Shown here: positions 6,999 to 15,184 of the stretch, piece by piece | Numbering within the stretch: the first letter of the stretch is position 1 | How the letters are laid out: each line of letters starts with the position of its first letter | Source of the DNA: Bacteroidaceae bacterium | GTDB lineage: Bacteria; Bacteroidota; Bacteroidia; Bacteroidales; Bacteroidaceae | Direction of reading: 5' to 3' | NCBI GenBank assembly: GCA_017458585.1 | Contig: JAFTAJ010000026.1 | Span: 1 to 41,133 of the forward strand | DNA: 41,133 nt | Notes under the pieces: generated by a model | Told to the model about the DNA's origin: nothing | Seen by the model: only the letters and a program-made list of their open reading frames with translations | The model's database searches: none | Made by a program: the position numbers and the translations under genes

Positions 6999-8978
6999 TT
7001 AATTCTTATAGTTACGTGTCTGTACCTTAATTGCCTCGTACTCCAGTTTCTCCTTGTGGAGCACGGGAGCCTTCTCGTCGCTGCCCTGGTACTCCCAGCA
7101 GCCTACGTAGAAGAAGTTCTCGTCGTCGCGCTTGGCCTCGCCTTCCTCCGTCTGGTGCTCCTCGCGGAAGTGACCACCGCACGACTCCTCGCGATGGAGG
7201 GCGTCGGTGGCAACCAGCTCACCCATGGTGATGAAATCACGCAGATGGATGGCCTTGTCAAGCTCGATGTTGAGGCCTTCCTTCTTGCCAGGCACGAAGA
7301 GATTCTCGTTGAACTCCTTGCGCAGAGCCTTCAGCAACTTGAGACCTTCCTCGAGACCCTCCTTGGTGCGGCCCATGCCGACATGCTCCCACATGATGTG
7401 GCCCAGCTCCTTGTGGATGGAATCTACAGAGCGCTTGCCCTGGATGCCCATCAGGCGGTCTGTCTCAGCATCTACAGCCTTCTCAGCCTCGGCAAACTCC
7501 GGAGTGTCGGTGCTCACCTTCGGCCATACAGCCTGGTCGGAGAGATAGTTCTGGATGGTGTAAGGCAATACGAAGTATCCGTCAGCCAAGCCCTGCATCA
7601 GAGCAGATGCTCCGAGGCGGTTGGCGCCGTGGTCGGAGAAGTTGCACTCACCGATAGCGAAGAGGCCGGGGATGGTGGTCTGCAGCTCATAGTCAACCCA
7701 TATACCACCCATGGTGTAGTGGATGGCGGGGAATATCATCATCGGCTTGTAGTAGTCCACGCCGTTGGCGCTCTTTACAAACTCGCCCGGATTGACATCG
7801 GTAATCTCCTCATACATATCGAAGAGGTTGCCATAGCGCTGACGAATCTCGTCGATGCCGAGGCGCTGGATGCTCTCCGAGAAGTCGAGGAACACAGCCA
7901 GACCGGTGTTGTTCACGCCGAAGCCCTTGTCACAGCGCTCTTTGGCAGCGCGGCTGGCCACGTCGCGGGGCACCAGGTTACCGAAGGCAGGGTAGCGGCG
8001 CTCCAGATAATAGTCGCGGTCCTCCTCGGGGATGTCCCATCCCTGCTTGGTGCCGGCCTGCAGAGCCTTGGCGTCCTCCAGCTTCTTGGGCACCCATATA
8101 CGGCCATCGTTACGGAGCGACTCCGACATCAGCGTCAGCTTCGACTGCTTGTCGCCGTGCACGGGGATACAGGTGGGGTGAATCTGCACATAGCTGGGGT
8201 TGGCAAACATAGCGCCCTTGCGGTAGCAAGCCACTGCGGCGGAGCAGTTGCAGCCCATGGCGTTAGTGGAGAGGAAGTAGGTGTTGCCGTAGCCGCCGGT
8301 GGCGATAACCACTGCGTTGGCGGTGAAGCGCTCCAGCTTGCCGGTCACGAGGTTCTTGGCGATGATGCCGCGGGCACGGCCGTCAACCACTACCACGTCG
8401 GCCATCTCATAGCGAGTGTAGAGCTTCACCTTGCCAGCCTCCACCATACGGCTCAATGCACTGTAGGCACCGAGCAGCAGCTGCTGGCCCGTCTGACCCT
8501 TGGCGTAGAATGTACGGCTCACCTGAGCACCGCCGAATGAGCGGTTGGCCAGCATGCCACCATACTCACGGGCAAAAGGCACGCCCTGTGCCACGCACTG
8601 GTCGATGATATTGTTGGACACCTCGGCCAGACGATACACATTAGCCTCACGGGCACGGTAGTCGCCACCCTTCACGGTGTCGTAGAACAGACGATAGACA
8701 GAGTCGCCGTCGTTCTGATAGTTCTTTGCAGCATTGATACCGCCCTGCGCAGCAATGGAGTGAGCGCGGCGTGGGCTGTCCTGGATGCAGAAATTCAATA
8801 CATTGAAGCCCATCTCACCCAGCGAGGCAGCGGCACTGGCACCGGCCAGACCCGTACCCACCACGATGACATCGAGTTTCAGCTTGTTCTTCGGGTTCAC
8901 CAGTTTTTGGTGAGCCTTGAAGTTGGTCCACTTTTCAGCAACGGGACCTTCGGGTATTCTTGAATTAAGCTTTGTCAT
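6999..8978 (-). CDS. sdhA: Succinate dehydrogenase/fumarate reductase flavoprotein
   Basis: Encodes 659 residues. It is the catalytic subunit interconverting succinate and fumarate at the cytoplasmic face of the membrane. The FAD-binding motif [10 protein letters not shown] is at residues 41-50, and [12 protein letters not shown] with His73 is the usual site of covalent FAD attachment. Further family motifs are [26 protein letters not shown], and [12 protein letters not shown] followed by [20 protein letters not shown]. The C-terminal helical domain contains [15 protein letters not shown]. Length is typical. Order sdhC-sdhA-sdhB on the minus strand marks one operon. Confidence 0.97.
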   Translation of the reverse strand: MTKLNSRIPEGPVAEKWTNFKAHQKLVNPKNKLKLDVIVVGTGLAGASAAASLGEMGFNVLNFCIQDSPRRAHSIAAQGGINAAKNYQNDGDSVYRLFYDTVKGGDYRAREANVYRLAEVSNNIIDQCVAQGVPFAREYGGMLANRSFGGAQVSRTFYAKGQTGQQLLLGAYSALSRMVEAGKVKLYTRYEMADVVVVDGRARGIIAKNLVTGKLERFTANAVVIATGGYGNTYFLSTNAMGCNCSAAVACYRKGAMFANPSYVQIHPTCIPVHGDKQSKLTLMSESLRNDGRIWVPKKLEDAKALQAGTKQGWDIPEEDRDYYLERRYPAFGNLVPRDVASRAAKERCDKGFGVNNTGLAVFLDFSESIQRLGIDEIRQRYGNLFDMYEEITDVNPGEFVKSANGVDYYKPMMIFPAIHYTMGGIWVDYELQTTIPGLFAIGECNFSDHGANRLGASALMQGLADGYFVLPYTIQNYLSDQAVWPKVSTDTPEFAEAEKAVDAETDRLMGIQGKRSVDSIHKELGHIMWEHVGMGRTKEGLEEGLKLLKALRKEFNENLFVPGKKEGLNIELDKAIHLRDFITMGELVATDALHREESCGGHFREEHQTEEGEAKRDDENFFYVGCWEYQGSDEKAPVLHKEKLEYEAIKVQTRNYKN

Positions 8979-8980
8979 TT

Positions 8981-9021
8981 TAGTAAAGTTCGAAAGTTAG
9001 TAAAGTTGACAAGTTAACAAG
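8981..9021. repeat. Octamer-like repeats at sdhC-sdhA junction
   Basis: Units ending in AAG are spaced 8-9 bp apart: TAGTAAAG, TTCGAAAG, TTAGTAAAG, TTGACAAG and TTAACAAG. They fill the short spacer between sdhC and sdhA, and the last unit supplies the sdhC stop codon. The pattern resembles the AAGTTCAA octamers inside pepD. Confidence 0.65.
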
Positions 9022-9751
9022 CTGCGCCGCAAGCCTCGACAACCTTATGGCAGGCATCGCCGCAGCCGTCAGCGCAGCAGCCAGCAAGGCCGGTGGCAAA
9101 GGCCACAACCACAGCTACAAACATCAGGACAACGATAGTTACCCACACAATGCCGATAACCTTAACACGCTTGAACCAAATCTTGCCGCTCGCACCCAGA
9201 GTCTGGAAAGCGCTCCAGAAGCCGTGGCTCAGATGATACCACAGAGCGATGAGCCACACGATGTACAGACCGGCATACACCGGACAACTGAATGTACGGG
9301 CAATGAAGCCGTAGCCGTCAGTGGGCGACAGGGCGCCCTCCACACCTACGATCTCGGCAAACATCATGTTGTACCAGAAATTGTAGAGGTGCAGCAGCAT
9401 GCCGAGGCAGATAATAAGGCCCAGCACAAACATGTTCTTGGAGGCCCACTCCACCTTGCCGGCGTTCACCTTGGTTGATACGGCATAGCCGTTGCTGCCG
9501 CGAGCCTTACGGTTCTGCAAGGTAAGGATGACGGCAAATACAAAGTGTAGGGCCACGAGGGCAGCCAAGGCGGCAGTACCCACTACGGCATACCAGTTCG
9601 CGCCAAGAAAAGCACAGATGGCATTGTAAGCCTCTCCGCTAATCAGCGCCACAACGTTCATGCACGCATGAAACGTCAGGAAAAGAACCAGAGCGATGCC
9701 GGTGACCGACATCACTACTTTCTTTCCGATAGAAGAATTAGTTAACCACAT
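9014..9751 (-). CDS. sdhC: Succinate dehydrogenase cytochrome b subunit
   Basis: Encodes 245 residues of the b558-type single-chain membrane anchor that binds haem and quinone. Five hydrophobic segments are visible near residues 12-35, 55-78, 105-127, 153-172 and 195-217, with conserved histidines in LTFHACMNV, LHFVFAV, LLHLYNFWYN and WYHLSHGFW that are candidates for haem ligands. It is first in the operon. The last 21 residues are unusual: six cysteines (225, 226, 230, 234, 241, 245) and a histidine, a cluster I do not associate with this family. The spacer upstream holds octamer repeats and a hairpin but no clear promoter. Confidence 0.95.
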   Translation of the reverse strand: MWLTNSSIGKKVVMSVTGIALVLFLTFHACMNVVALISGEAYNAICAFLGANWYAVVGTAALAALVALHFVFAVILTLQNRKARGSNGYAVSTKVNAGKVEWASKNMFVLGLIICLGMLLHLYNFWYNMMFAEIVGVEGALSPTDGYGFIARTFSCPVYAGLYIVWLIALWYHLSHGFWSAFQTLGASGKIWFKRVKVIGIVWVTIVVLMFVAVVVAFATGLAGCCADGCGDACHKVVEACGAAC

Positions 9752-9772
9752 AGAAAATTAAGTATTAGTTAG

Positions 9773-9840
9773 TTGTTTGGTCGTTTGGTCGTTTAGTCGT
9801 TTGGTCGTTTGGTTTTTTTAGTTATTCGCGCTGCGAATTT
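9773..9840. repeat. TCGTTTGG octamer array and hairpin upstream of sdhC
   Basis: Five octamers (AGTTGTTT, GGTCGTTT, GGTCGTTT, AGTCGTTT, GGTCGTTT) fill 9773-9812, followed by GGTTTTTT. The same octamer forms the 3' end of nadE at 10514-10545. A 6-3-6 hairpin ATTCGC-GCT-GCGAAT follows at 9826-9840. On the minus strand this lies between the BatD-like gene and the sdhC start, where the sdh promoter should be. Confidence 0.8.
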
Positions 9841-9899
9841 AGCTTTTTTTTGCGAATAGGCCAAGTTTCATACCTAATAAAGAATAAACTTACGAACTT

Positions 9900-10505
9900 T
9901 TACATCACCGTGGCACCACTCTTGCGTAGTTCCTCGATGGTCTTGCGGGGTCGCTTGCTGACCTTTATCTTCAAAGGCTCGGAGGTGCACTCCTTCTGCA
10001 CCTGACGGGTCTGGGTGCGGCCAAAGCCCCAGAAATCGCTGAAGGGGTCGAAGGGATTGGACTGCGTGCGCTCCTGCACACTGAGCACCACCTTGTATTG
10101 CTGGGCAGGGAAGGTGATCTCGCCCAGTGCGGATGGGGTGACGGCATACTGCTCGGCACGCACGGCATAGTAGCGCTTGCCCTTGTAGGCGGCTATGTCC
10201 TGAGTGAGCTGACGACCGGCACGGTAGCGATGGACGACGGATTTCTTGACGGAGGGCAGCTTGTTGCTCTTGTTGTCTATCTTGGCGAAGTTGACATTGG
10301 CGTAAAGGGTGACGGTGACTATCACGCTGTCGTCGAGATAGACCTCGTCCACTCCCTGCGGCAGCGATGCCACGGCAAAGAGGGTGATGTCGTCATCTTT
10401 ATTGAGGATTGAAGATTGACCATTGACCGTTAAGGTCAGAGAACAGAGAAAAAAGAACAGAAGGCTGATGGCTGATGGCGGATGGCTGATGGAAGACTTT
10501 TTCAT
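9900..10505 (-). CDS. BatD-like exported protein
   Basis: Encodes 201 residues. A signal peptide (LLFFFLCSLTLTVNGQ) is followed by one beta-sandwich-like domain: VYLDDSVIVTVTLYANVNF, then YYAVRAEQYAVTPSALGEI, FPAQQYKVVLSV and a basic C-terminal stretch PLKIKVSKRPR. The pattern of a value raised by a protection domain, with 'TPSALGEITFPAQ' before the last strand, resembles BatD of the Bacteroidetes aerotolerance (Bat) operons, but the protein is much shorter than full BatD and has no C-terminal membrane helix. No batA, batB, batC or batE is nearby. Two heptamer arrays encode much of its signal peptide. It lies 6 bp after nadE and is probably co-transcribed. Confidence 0.65.
   Translation of the reverse strand: MKKSSISHPPSAISLLFFFLCSLTLTVNGQSSILNKDDDITLFAVASLPQGVDEVYLDDSVIVTVTLYANVNFAKIDNKSNKLPSVKKSVVHRYRAGRQLTQDIAAYKGKRYYAVRAEQYAVTPSALGEITFPAQQYKVVLSVQERTQSNPFDPFSDFWGFGRTQTRQVQKECTSEPLKIKVSKRPRKTIEELRKSGATVM
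10401..10428. repeat. Heptamer array in BatD-like signal region
   Basis: Four units ATTGAGG, ATTGAAG, ATTGACC, ATTGACC. On the coding strand the unit is GGTCAAT-like and gives VNGQSSILN around the signal cleavage site. It is the same heptamer as in nadE (11537-11592). Confidence 0.85.
10463..10490. repeat. GGCTGAT heptamer array in BatD-like N-terminus
   Basis: Four units GGCTGAT, GGCTGAT, GGCGGAT, GGCTGAT. On the coding strand they encode ISHPPSAIS, the region just before the hydrophobic core of the signal peptide. Confidence 0.85.
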
Positions 10506-10511
10506 GGCTAA

Positions 10512-12467
10512 TTAGTCGTTTGGCCGTTTAGTCGTTTGGTCGTTTAGTTCTTCTATCCACTGTGCGGGGTCGGCATCGGAGGGCATACGCCAGTCGCCAC
10601 GGGGCGAGAGGGAGCAAGAGCCTACCTTGGGGCCGTCGGGCATGCAAGAGCGCTTGAACTGCTGCTGGAAGAAGCGGCGCAGAAAGGTGCGCAGCCAGTG
10701 GCGTATGGTGTCGTCGTCGTATTTGCCTGCAAAGGCGGTGCGGGCAAGGAACTCGGTCTTGCGGGGCGCGAAGCCGTGGCGCAGGGTGTAGTAGAGGAAG
10801 AAGTCGTGCAGCTCGTAGGGGCCCACGAGGTCTTCGGTGCGCTGCGTGATATTGTCCTGCTCGTCGGCGGGCAGCAACTCGGGGCTGATGGGTGTAGCGG
10901 CGATGTCCTCGAGCACAGCGCGGCAGGCATCATCGACCATGTGGCGGGCTGTCCACACCACGAGGTGGCGCACGAGAGTCTTGGGCACGGAGGCGTTGAC
11001 ACCGTACATCGACATGTGGTCACCATTGTAGGTGGCCCACCCGAGAGCCAGCTCGCTGAGGTCGCCAGTGCCTACGACCAGGCCGTTCATCTGATTGGCA
11101 GCGTCCATGAGTATCTGTGTGCGCTCACGCGCTTGGGCATTCTCATAAGTAATGTCGCGCGCGGCAGGGTCGTAGCCGAGGTCGCGGAAGTGCTGCTCGC
11201 ATGCCTCGGCGATGCTTATCTCGCGGATGGTGATGCCGAGCTGCTTCATCAGGTTGGTGGCGTTGGTGTAGGTGCGTGTGGTGGTGCCGAAGCCAGGCAT
11301 GGTGATGCCCACCACGCTCTGACGCGGACGACCGAGCAGGTCGCAGGCCTTCACGCTGACGAGCAGCGCGAGAGTAGAGTCAAGGCCGCCGCTGACGCCG
11401 AGCACGAGGGTGTCGCACTTCACATGGTCGATGCGCTTGGCAAGGCCATGCACTTGTATGTTGAATATCTCCTGGCAACGCTCGTCAAGGTCTTTGCCCT
11501 CCGGCACGAAGGGATGGGGATTGATGGGGCGAGTTAATTGACCATTGACCATTGACCATTGACCATTGAGAATTGAGCATTGTACATTGGCCATCGGACG
11601 CTGCGCTTTTGCCACACTGGCCGAGAAGGTAGTGTTGGTGCGGCGCTCGGAGCGCAAGCGCTCCACGTCTATCTCGGTGAAGATGAGCTGCTCGTCGAGT
11701 GAGAATCGCTTGGCCTCGGCCAGCAGGTGGCCGTTCTCATATATCATGGCCTTGCCGCCGAAGACGAGGTCTTGGGTGCTCTCGCCATAGCCGCAGCCGG
11801 AATAGACATAGCCGCAGTGGAGGCGTGCGCTCTGCTGGGCGAGCAGGCTGTTGAGGTAGTCCTCCTTGCCTACGAGGTCGTTGGAGGCGCTGAGATTGAA
11901 GATGACCTCGGCTCCGCCCAGGGCGAGCTGGGTGCTCGGCGGCTCGGGAGCCCAGAGGTCCTCGCATAGCTCAATGCCAAACTTGAACGACGGTGTCTCG
12001 AATATCTGACGGCGGTCGATGGTCACGGTCTGTCCCGCCAGCATGACGGTGATGGGAGGCAGCTTGATGGCCGAAGCAAACCAGCGCATCTCATAGAACT
12101 CGCGGTAGCAGGGCAGGTAGTTCTTGGGCACGGCGCCCACTATCTTGCCGCCGCTCACCACCACGGCGCAGTTGAGCAACATACCGTCGCAGCTGACGGG
12201 CATGCCGACTATGGCGGTGACATTCAGCGACCTGGTGGCCTCGACAATATGTATCAGAGCTATCTCTGCCTTATCCAGCAGCTGCTGTGAGGCGAACAAA
12301 TCCTGGCATGTGTATGCCGTGATGCTTAGCTCGGGGAAGCATACCACCTCGGCCTGCGCCTCCTCAGCCTTGGCTATCAGCTGGCTGATATGCTCGGCGT
12401 TGTACTCGCAGTTGGCGACTCTCACACTGGGTATGGCGGCTGCCACCCTTACAAATCCGTAGTTCAT
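10512..12467 (-). CDS. nadE: Glutamine-dependent NAD+ synthetase
   Basis: Encodes 651 residues. It makes NAD+ from deamido-NAD+, ATP and glutamine in the cytoplasm. The N-terminal nitrilase-type glutaminase has its Glu-Lys-Cys triad at Glu46 (CFPELSITAY), Lys115 (VPKNYLPCYREF) and Cys168 (FGIELCEDLW). The C-terminal synthetase domain has the ATP pyrophosphatase loop SGGLDS at 359-364 and later GTGDLSELALGWATYNGDH. Length is near that of glutaminase-fused enzymes. It starts 3 bp after the kinase gene and ends 6 bp before the BatD-like gene. Two oddities are repeat-derived: residues about 292-312 in the linker between domains (SILNGQWSMVNGQ), and the last ten residues (DQTTKRPND). Confidence 0.97.
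   Translation of the reverse strand: MNYGFVRVAAAIPSVRVANCEYNAEHISQLIAKAEEAQAEVVCFPELSITAYTCQDLFASQQLLDKAEIALIHIVEATRSLNVTAIVGMPVSCDGMLLNCAVVVSGGKIVGAVPKNYLPCYREFYEMRWFASAIKLPPITVMLAGQTVTIDRRQIFETPSFKFGIELCEDLWAPEPPSTQLALGGAEVIFNLSASNDLVGKEDYLNSLLAQQSARLHCGYVYSGCGYGESTQDLVFGGKAMIYENGHLLAEAKRFSLDEQLIFTEIDVERLRSERRTNTTFSASVAKAQRPMANVQCSILNGQWSMVNGQLTRPINPHPFVPEGKDLDERCQEIFNIQVHGLAKRIDHVKCDTLVLGVSGGLDSTLALLVSVKACDLLGRPRQSVVGITMPGFGTTTRTYTNATNLMKQLGITIREISIAEACEQHFRDLGYDPAARDITYENAQARERTQILMDAANQMNGLVVGTGDLSELALGWATYNGDHMSMYGVNASVPKTLVRHLVVWTARHMVDDACRAVLEDIAATPISPELLPADEQDNITQRTEDLVGPYELHDFFLYYTLRHGFAPRKTEFLARTAFAGKYDDDTIRHWLRTFLRRFFQQQFKRSCMPDGPKVGSCSLSPRGDWRMPSDADPAQWIEELNDQTTKRPND
10514..10545. 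repeat. Octamer array forming the NadE C-terminus
   Basis: Four units AGTCGTTT, GGCCGTTT, AGTCGTTT, GGTCGTTT. They encode the final ten residues of NadE, and the nadE stop codon lies at the array edge. The same octamer occurs upstream of sdhC (9773-9812). Confidence 0.85.
11537..11592. repeat. Eight-unit heptamer array inside nadE
   Basis: Eight contiguous heptamers (ATTGACC four times, then ATTGAGA, ATTGAGC, ATTGTAC, ATTGGCC). They encode the linker between the glutaminase and synthetase domains as a 7-residue repeat. At 56 bp it is the longest heptamer array in the window. Confidence 0.9.
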
Positions 12468-12470
12468 GGC

Positions 12471-14123
12471 TTAGTATTTGAATGTGCTGCCTCCCAGGAA
12501 CTCGCGCAGGAGCGAGGGCTGGGGCGTACCTAAGATATTTATGGGGTTGATGTAGCGCAACAACTTCAGCAGGCGGAAGGCCTCGTAGTATTCGGGCTCA
12601 CTCTCGGGCACCAGCTCCAGCAGAGGCACGAGTTGCGACTTGAGTCCCGCCAACTCATAGATGAGGGCGGAGTTGAACATGACATCGACATTCTCCTGGA
12701 ACGGGAATATCCACTTCCGCTCGCCTGCCCTGACGCTTGGCCAGCGCCGTATGGTGTCGGTGGCAGAGCTGCCGCGGAACTGGGCGTCTCTCACTATGCG
12801 GCGCATCAGTCGGTTGTCGCTGGGCGAGATATAGTTGTGGTTGTCGAGCTGAATGGTGGTCAGCGCCGACACATATATCTTGTATTTGTAGATATCGTCG
12901 ATAGCCTCGGTGAGTCTGGGGTTGAGGGCGTGGATGCCTTCGATGACCACGATATCATTGGGATTCAATTTCAGATGGTTGCCACTGGGCACGCTCTCTC
13001 CGCTGACAAAGTCGTAGCGCGGCAGTTCCACCTCCTCGCCGGCAAATAGCTTCTGCAACTGCTCGGCCAGAAGGGGCAGGTTGAGGGCGTCGATGGTTTC
13101 GTAGTCGTAGTCGCCCTTCTCGTCGCGCGGGGTCTGTTCACGCGGCACGAAATAGTCGTCGAGAGAAATAGGGACAGGCCTAAAGCCGCAGGTCATCAGC
13201 TGCACGCTGAGTCGCTTGCTGAAGGTGGTCTTGCCGCTGGACGAGGGACCGGCGATGAGTGCCATCTTGATGGTTCGCTTCGACACGATGTCCTCTGCGA
13301 TGTGGCATATCCTACGCTCCTGCCATGCCTCCGCCACATTGATTACCACATTGGTATATCCCTGGGCGCATATCTCGTTGAGGTCGCCGATGGTGCGCAC
13401 TCTGCCCAGCTCTTGCAGTCGGTGGTGCTCCTTGAACACCTCAAGCATCTTCTCCTGCTTGATGGCAGGCTTGAGCTTGTCGGGCTCAACGGGGTCGGGC
13501 AACCTCAGCAGCAGTCCGTCGTAGTAATTCTCCAAGCCATAGAGCTTGATATAGCCCGTGGAGGGACAGAGGGCACCATAATAATTGTCAGGGTATCCGT
13601 CGAGGGTGTAATAGGTGGAGTAGAGGCGACCGGTGCTACGCAGCAGCTTCACCTTGCTCGTCATGCCTGCCCTCTCGTACATGGCTATCACCTCGTCGGC
13701 CGGCTTACGCTGCTGCACAAATGGCAGGTCGCAGCCTATCAGCGTATCCATCTCACGGCGGATATCGGCAGCGTCGATAATCTTGCCCTCGGCATGGCGG
13801 AGGCAGATATAGTAACCATTGGATATCGGGGCCTCAACACTAACGCTGACGCCCTTGTAGAGATTGCTGACCGCCTTGCTGAGCACGAACAGCAAGGTAC
13901 GCGTATATGTCCTTATACCATAGGGCGAGGTTATGCCACTAAACTCTATATCGGAGTTGCCATAAACTCTGGCGGTAAGGCCCGTGACTCTGTTGTTCAC
14001 CTTGCCCACAACCATTTCCGACATCTTGTCGGGCATTATCTGTTGGCCTATCTCCAGCAGTGAGGCGCCCTCGTTCACCTCATAACTCTTGCCGTCGTTG
14101 ACGCAGCGGATGGTGATTTTCAT
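12471..14123 (-). CDS. TGS-domain uridine kinase-like nucleoside kinase
   Basis: Encodes 550 residues. The N-terminus (about 1-60) looks like a TGS/ThrRS-type domain (GKSYEVNEGASLLEIGQQIM), followed by a region like the second domain of threonyl-tRNA synthetase (about 65-270, with the DGYPDNYYGALCPSTGY stretch). The C-terminal half is a uridine kinase/phosphoribulokinase-type P-loop domain with GPSSSGKTT at 292-300 and downstream YDFVSGESV and VVIEGIHALNPRL. This layout is known in Bacteroidetes and clostridial proteins annotated as nucleoside kinase; the natural substrate is not evident. nadE starts 3 bp after it. Upstream 7 decamer repeats separate it from the OmpH-like gene. Confidence 0.88.
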   Translation of the reverse strand: MKITIRCVNDGKSYEVNEGASLLEIGQQIMPDKMSEMVVGKVNNRVTGLTARVYGNSDIEFSGITSPYGIRTYTRTLLFVLSKAVSNLYKGVSVSVEAPISNGYYICLRHAEGKIIDAADIRREMDTLIGCDLPFVQQRKPADEVIAMYERAGMTSKVKLLRSTGRLYSTYYTLDGYPDNYYGALCPSTGYIKLYGLENYYDGLLLRLPDPVEPDKLKPAIKQEKMLEVFKEHHRLQELGRVRTIGDLNEICAQGYTNVVINVAEAWQERRICHIAEDIVSKRTIKMALIAGPSSSGKTTFSKRLSVQLMTCGFRPVPISLDDYFVPREQTPRDEKGDYDYETIDALNLPLLAEQLQKLFAGEEVELPRYDFVSGESVPSGNHLKLNPNDIVVIEGIHALNPRLTEAIDDIYKYKIYVSALTTIQLDNHNYISPSDNRLMRRIVRDAQFRGSSATDTIRRWPSVRAGERKWIFPFQENVDVMFNSALIYELAGLKSQLVPLLELVPESEPEYYEAFRLLKLLRYINPINILGTPQPSLLREFLGGSTFKY

Positions 14124-14130
14124 AATAAGT

Positions 14131-14200
14131 AGATAAAAGTAGGTAGAAGTAGGTAGAAGTAGGTAGAAGTAGATAGAAGTAGGTAAAAGTAGGTGGAAGT
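14131..14200. repeat. Seven-unit decamer array
   Basis: Seven exact-length 10-bp units, consensus AGGTAGAAGT with AGATAAAAGT and AGGTAAAAGT variants, fill the spacer between the OmpH-like and kinase genes. The reverse complement (ACTTCTACCT, ACTTTTATCT) is the same family as the decamers at 31381-31450 and 16751-16800. Confidence 0.9.
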
Positions 14201-14221
14201 AAGGCTATCACTTTACCCTTT

Positions 14222-14827
14222 TCACTCTTCGCTCTTCTCTTTGTCCCCCTTGCCGTAGCGCTTGTTGAGACCGTTGATTACCTCGTCGGTGATATTGCAC
14301 TTGGGGTCGGCGAGCAGTATGTTGTCGTTGCTGCGCGAGAGGATGTAGGTGTAGCCTGCGGTCTTGTTGTAGGACGCCAGGAAGTTGTCGATGGAGTCGT
14401 GGAGAGCCTTGTTATACTTATCCTGCTCCTTCTGGAACTCCTCGGCCAGATTGTCCTGCAGGCTCTGCAGCTGGTTCTGCTTCTTGATGAGGGCAGCCTG
14501 CATCTTGGTGGCCTGGTCTTGGCTCACCAGTCCGCTCTGCACCTTCTCCTGGAAGTCGGCCATCTCCTTCTGCAGGGCTACGCCCTTGTTGTTGAGCGTG
14601 TTGCTGATACTGGTGCGTTTCTTCTCCAGCAGATTGCTGCAGTCGAGATAATACTCATACTTGGCCATCAGTGTGTCGATGTCCACAAAGGCTATCTTCA
14701 CGCCCTTGTCTTCGGCAGCAGCCTCTGCCTTGGCGCCATCCTTTGCAGGCTTGGCTTCCTTCTGACCACACGAACTCATCATCACAGCGCAGCCCATCAG
14801 CAGCGCAAACAAAAATGTCTTTTTCAT
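14222..14827 (-). CDS. OmpH/Skp-family lipoprotein
   Basis: Encodes 201 residues. A lipoprotein signal ends MMSSCGQKE with the modified cysteine at residue 20, followed by a low-complexity KAEAAAEDKG linker. The core matches the OmpH/Skp periplasmic chaperone fold: VKIAFVDIDTLMAKYEYY, then a long coiled coil (about 65-145, rich in K, E, Q) and a closing segment TYILSRSNDNILLADPKCNI. Skp-like proteins hold unfolded outer-membrane proteins. Length is slightly above the family norm because of the lipoprotein linker. It lies 10 bp after a small membrane protein gene in the same transcript. Confidence 0.92.
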   Translation of the reverse strand: MKKTFLFALLMGCAVMMSSCGQKEAKPAKDGAKAEAAAEDKGVKIAFVDIDTLMAKYEYYLDCSNLLEKKRTSISNTLNNKGVALQKEMADFQEKVQSGLVSQDQATKMQAALIKKQNQLQSLQDNLAEEFQKEQDKYNKALHDSIDNFLASYNKTAGYTYILSRSNDNILLADPKCNITDEVINGLNKRYGKGDKEKSEE

Positions 14828-14837
14828 TGTATTGGGT

Positions 14838-15041
14838 TTAATGTTCTTTTATTTTCAGTCCGCTATTGAGGCGTGCCTCCATGTCCTGATGCCTCACGCA
14901 GCGTATGCCGCGCCGTGCCATTTCGCGATTGCCCTCGATGTGACTGTTCACCACGTTTTTGTGGCCTAGCAGCAGCCGGATGCAAAGCAAAACGACCGCA
15001 ATTGCCACAATTACCAAGACAAATATCACTTCTTTGAGCAT
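14838..15041 (-). CDS. Small single-span membrane protein
   Basis: Encodes 67 residues. One strong membrane segment occupies residues about 4-25 (VIFVLVIVAIAVVLLCIRLLL), followed by a charged tail containing GNREMARRGIRCVRHQDMEAR. Short proteins with this plan, one helix then a 'GI.C...QD.EAR' tail, are conserved in Bacteroidales as hypothetical proteins, by my recollection. It is first in the run leading to ompH-like, kinase, nadE and the BatD-like gene, about 50 bp behind a predicted -7 box. No function can be assigned. Confidence 0.75.
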   Translation of the reverse strand: MLKEVIFVLVIVAIAVVLLCIRLLLGHKNVVNSHIEGNREMARRGIRCVRHQDMEARLNSGLKIKEH

Positions 15042-15094
15042 TTTTTACTATATTCGCAGCGCATAAGGAAACATCCTCACACTATTACAAAGTG

Positions 15095-15102
15095 CAAAGA
15101 TA
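15095..15102 (-). promoter_or_regulatory. Predicted -7 box of the ompH-nadE run
   Basis: On the minus strand TATCTTTG fits TAnnTTTG. Twenty bases upstream the sequence is TGGT, a poor match to TTTG, so the -33 element is weak. Transcription would begin about 50 bases before the start of the small membrane protein. Confidence 0.5.
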
Positions 15103-15184
15103 GTTTTTTTCTTCGATTGAACACCATAAAATGTCTGTTATTTTATCTTAATTTGCAGCAAAATCACATAAAAACATAACTCTT

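Noticed and set aside
7056..8540. Long plus-strand frame of 494 residues opposite sdhA
   Set aside because: sdhA is certain on the other strand; the opposite frame is a codon-bias shadow.
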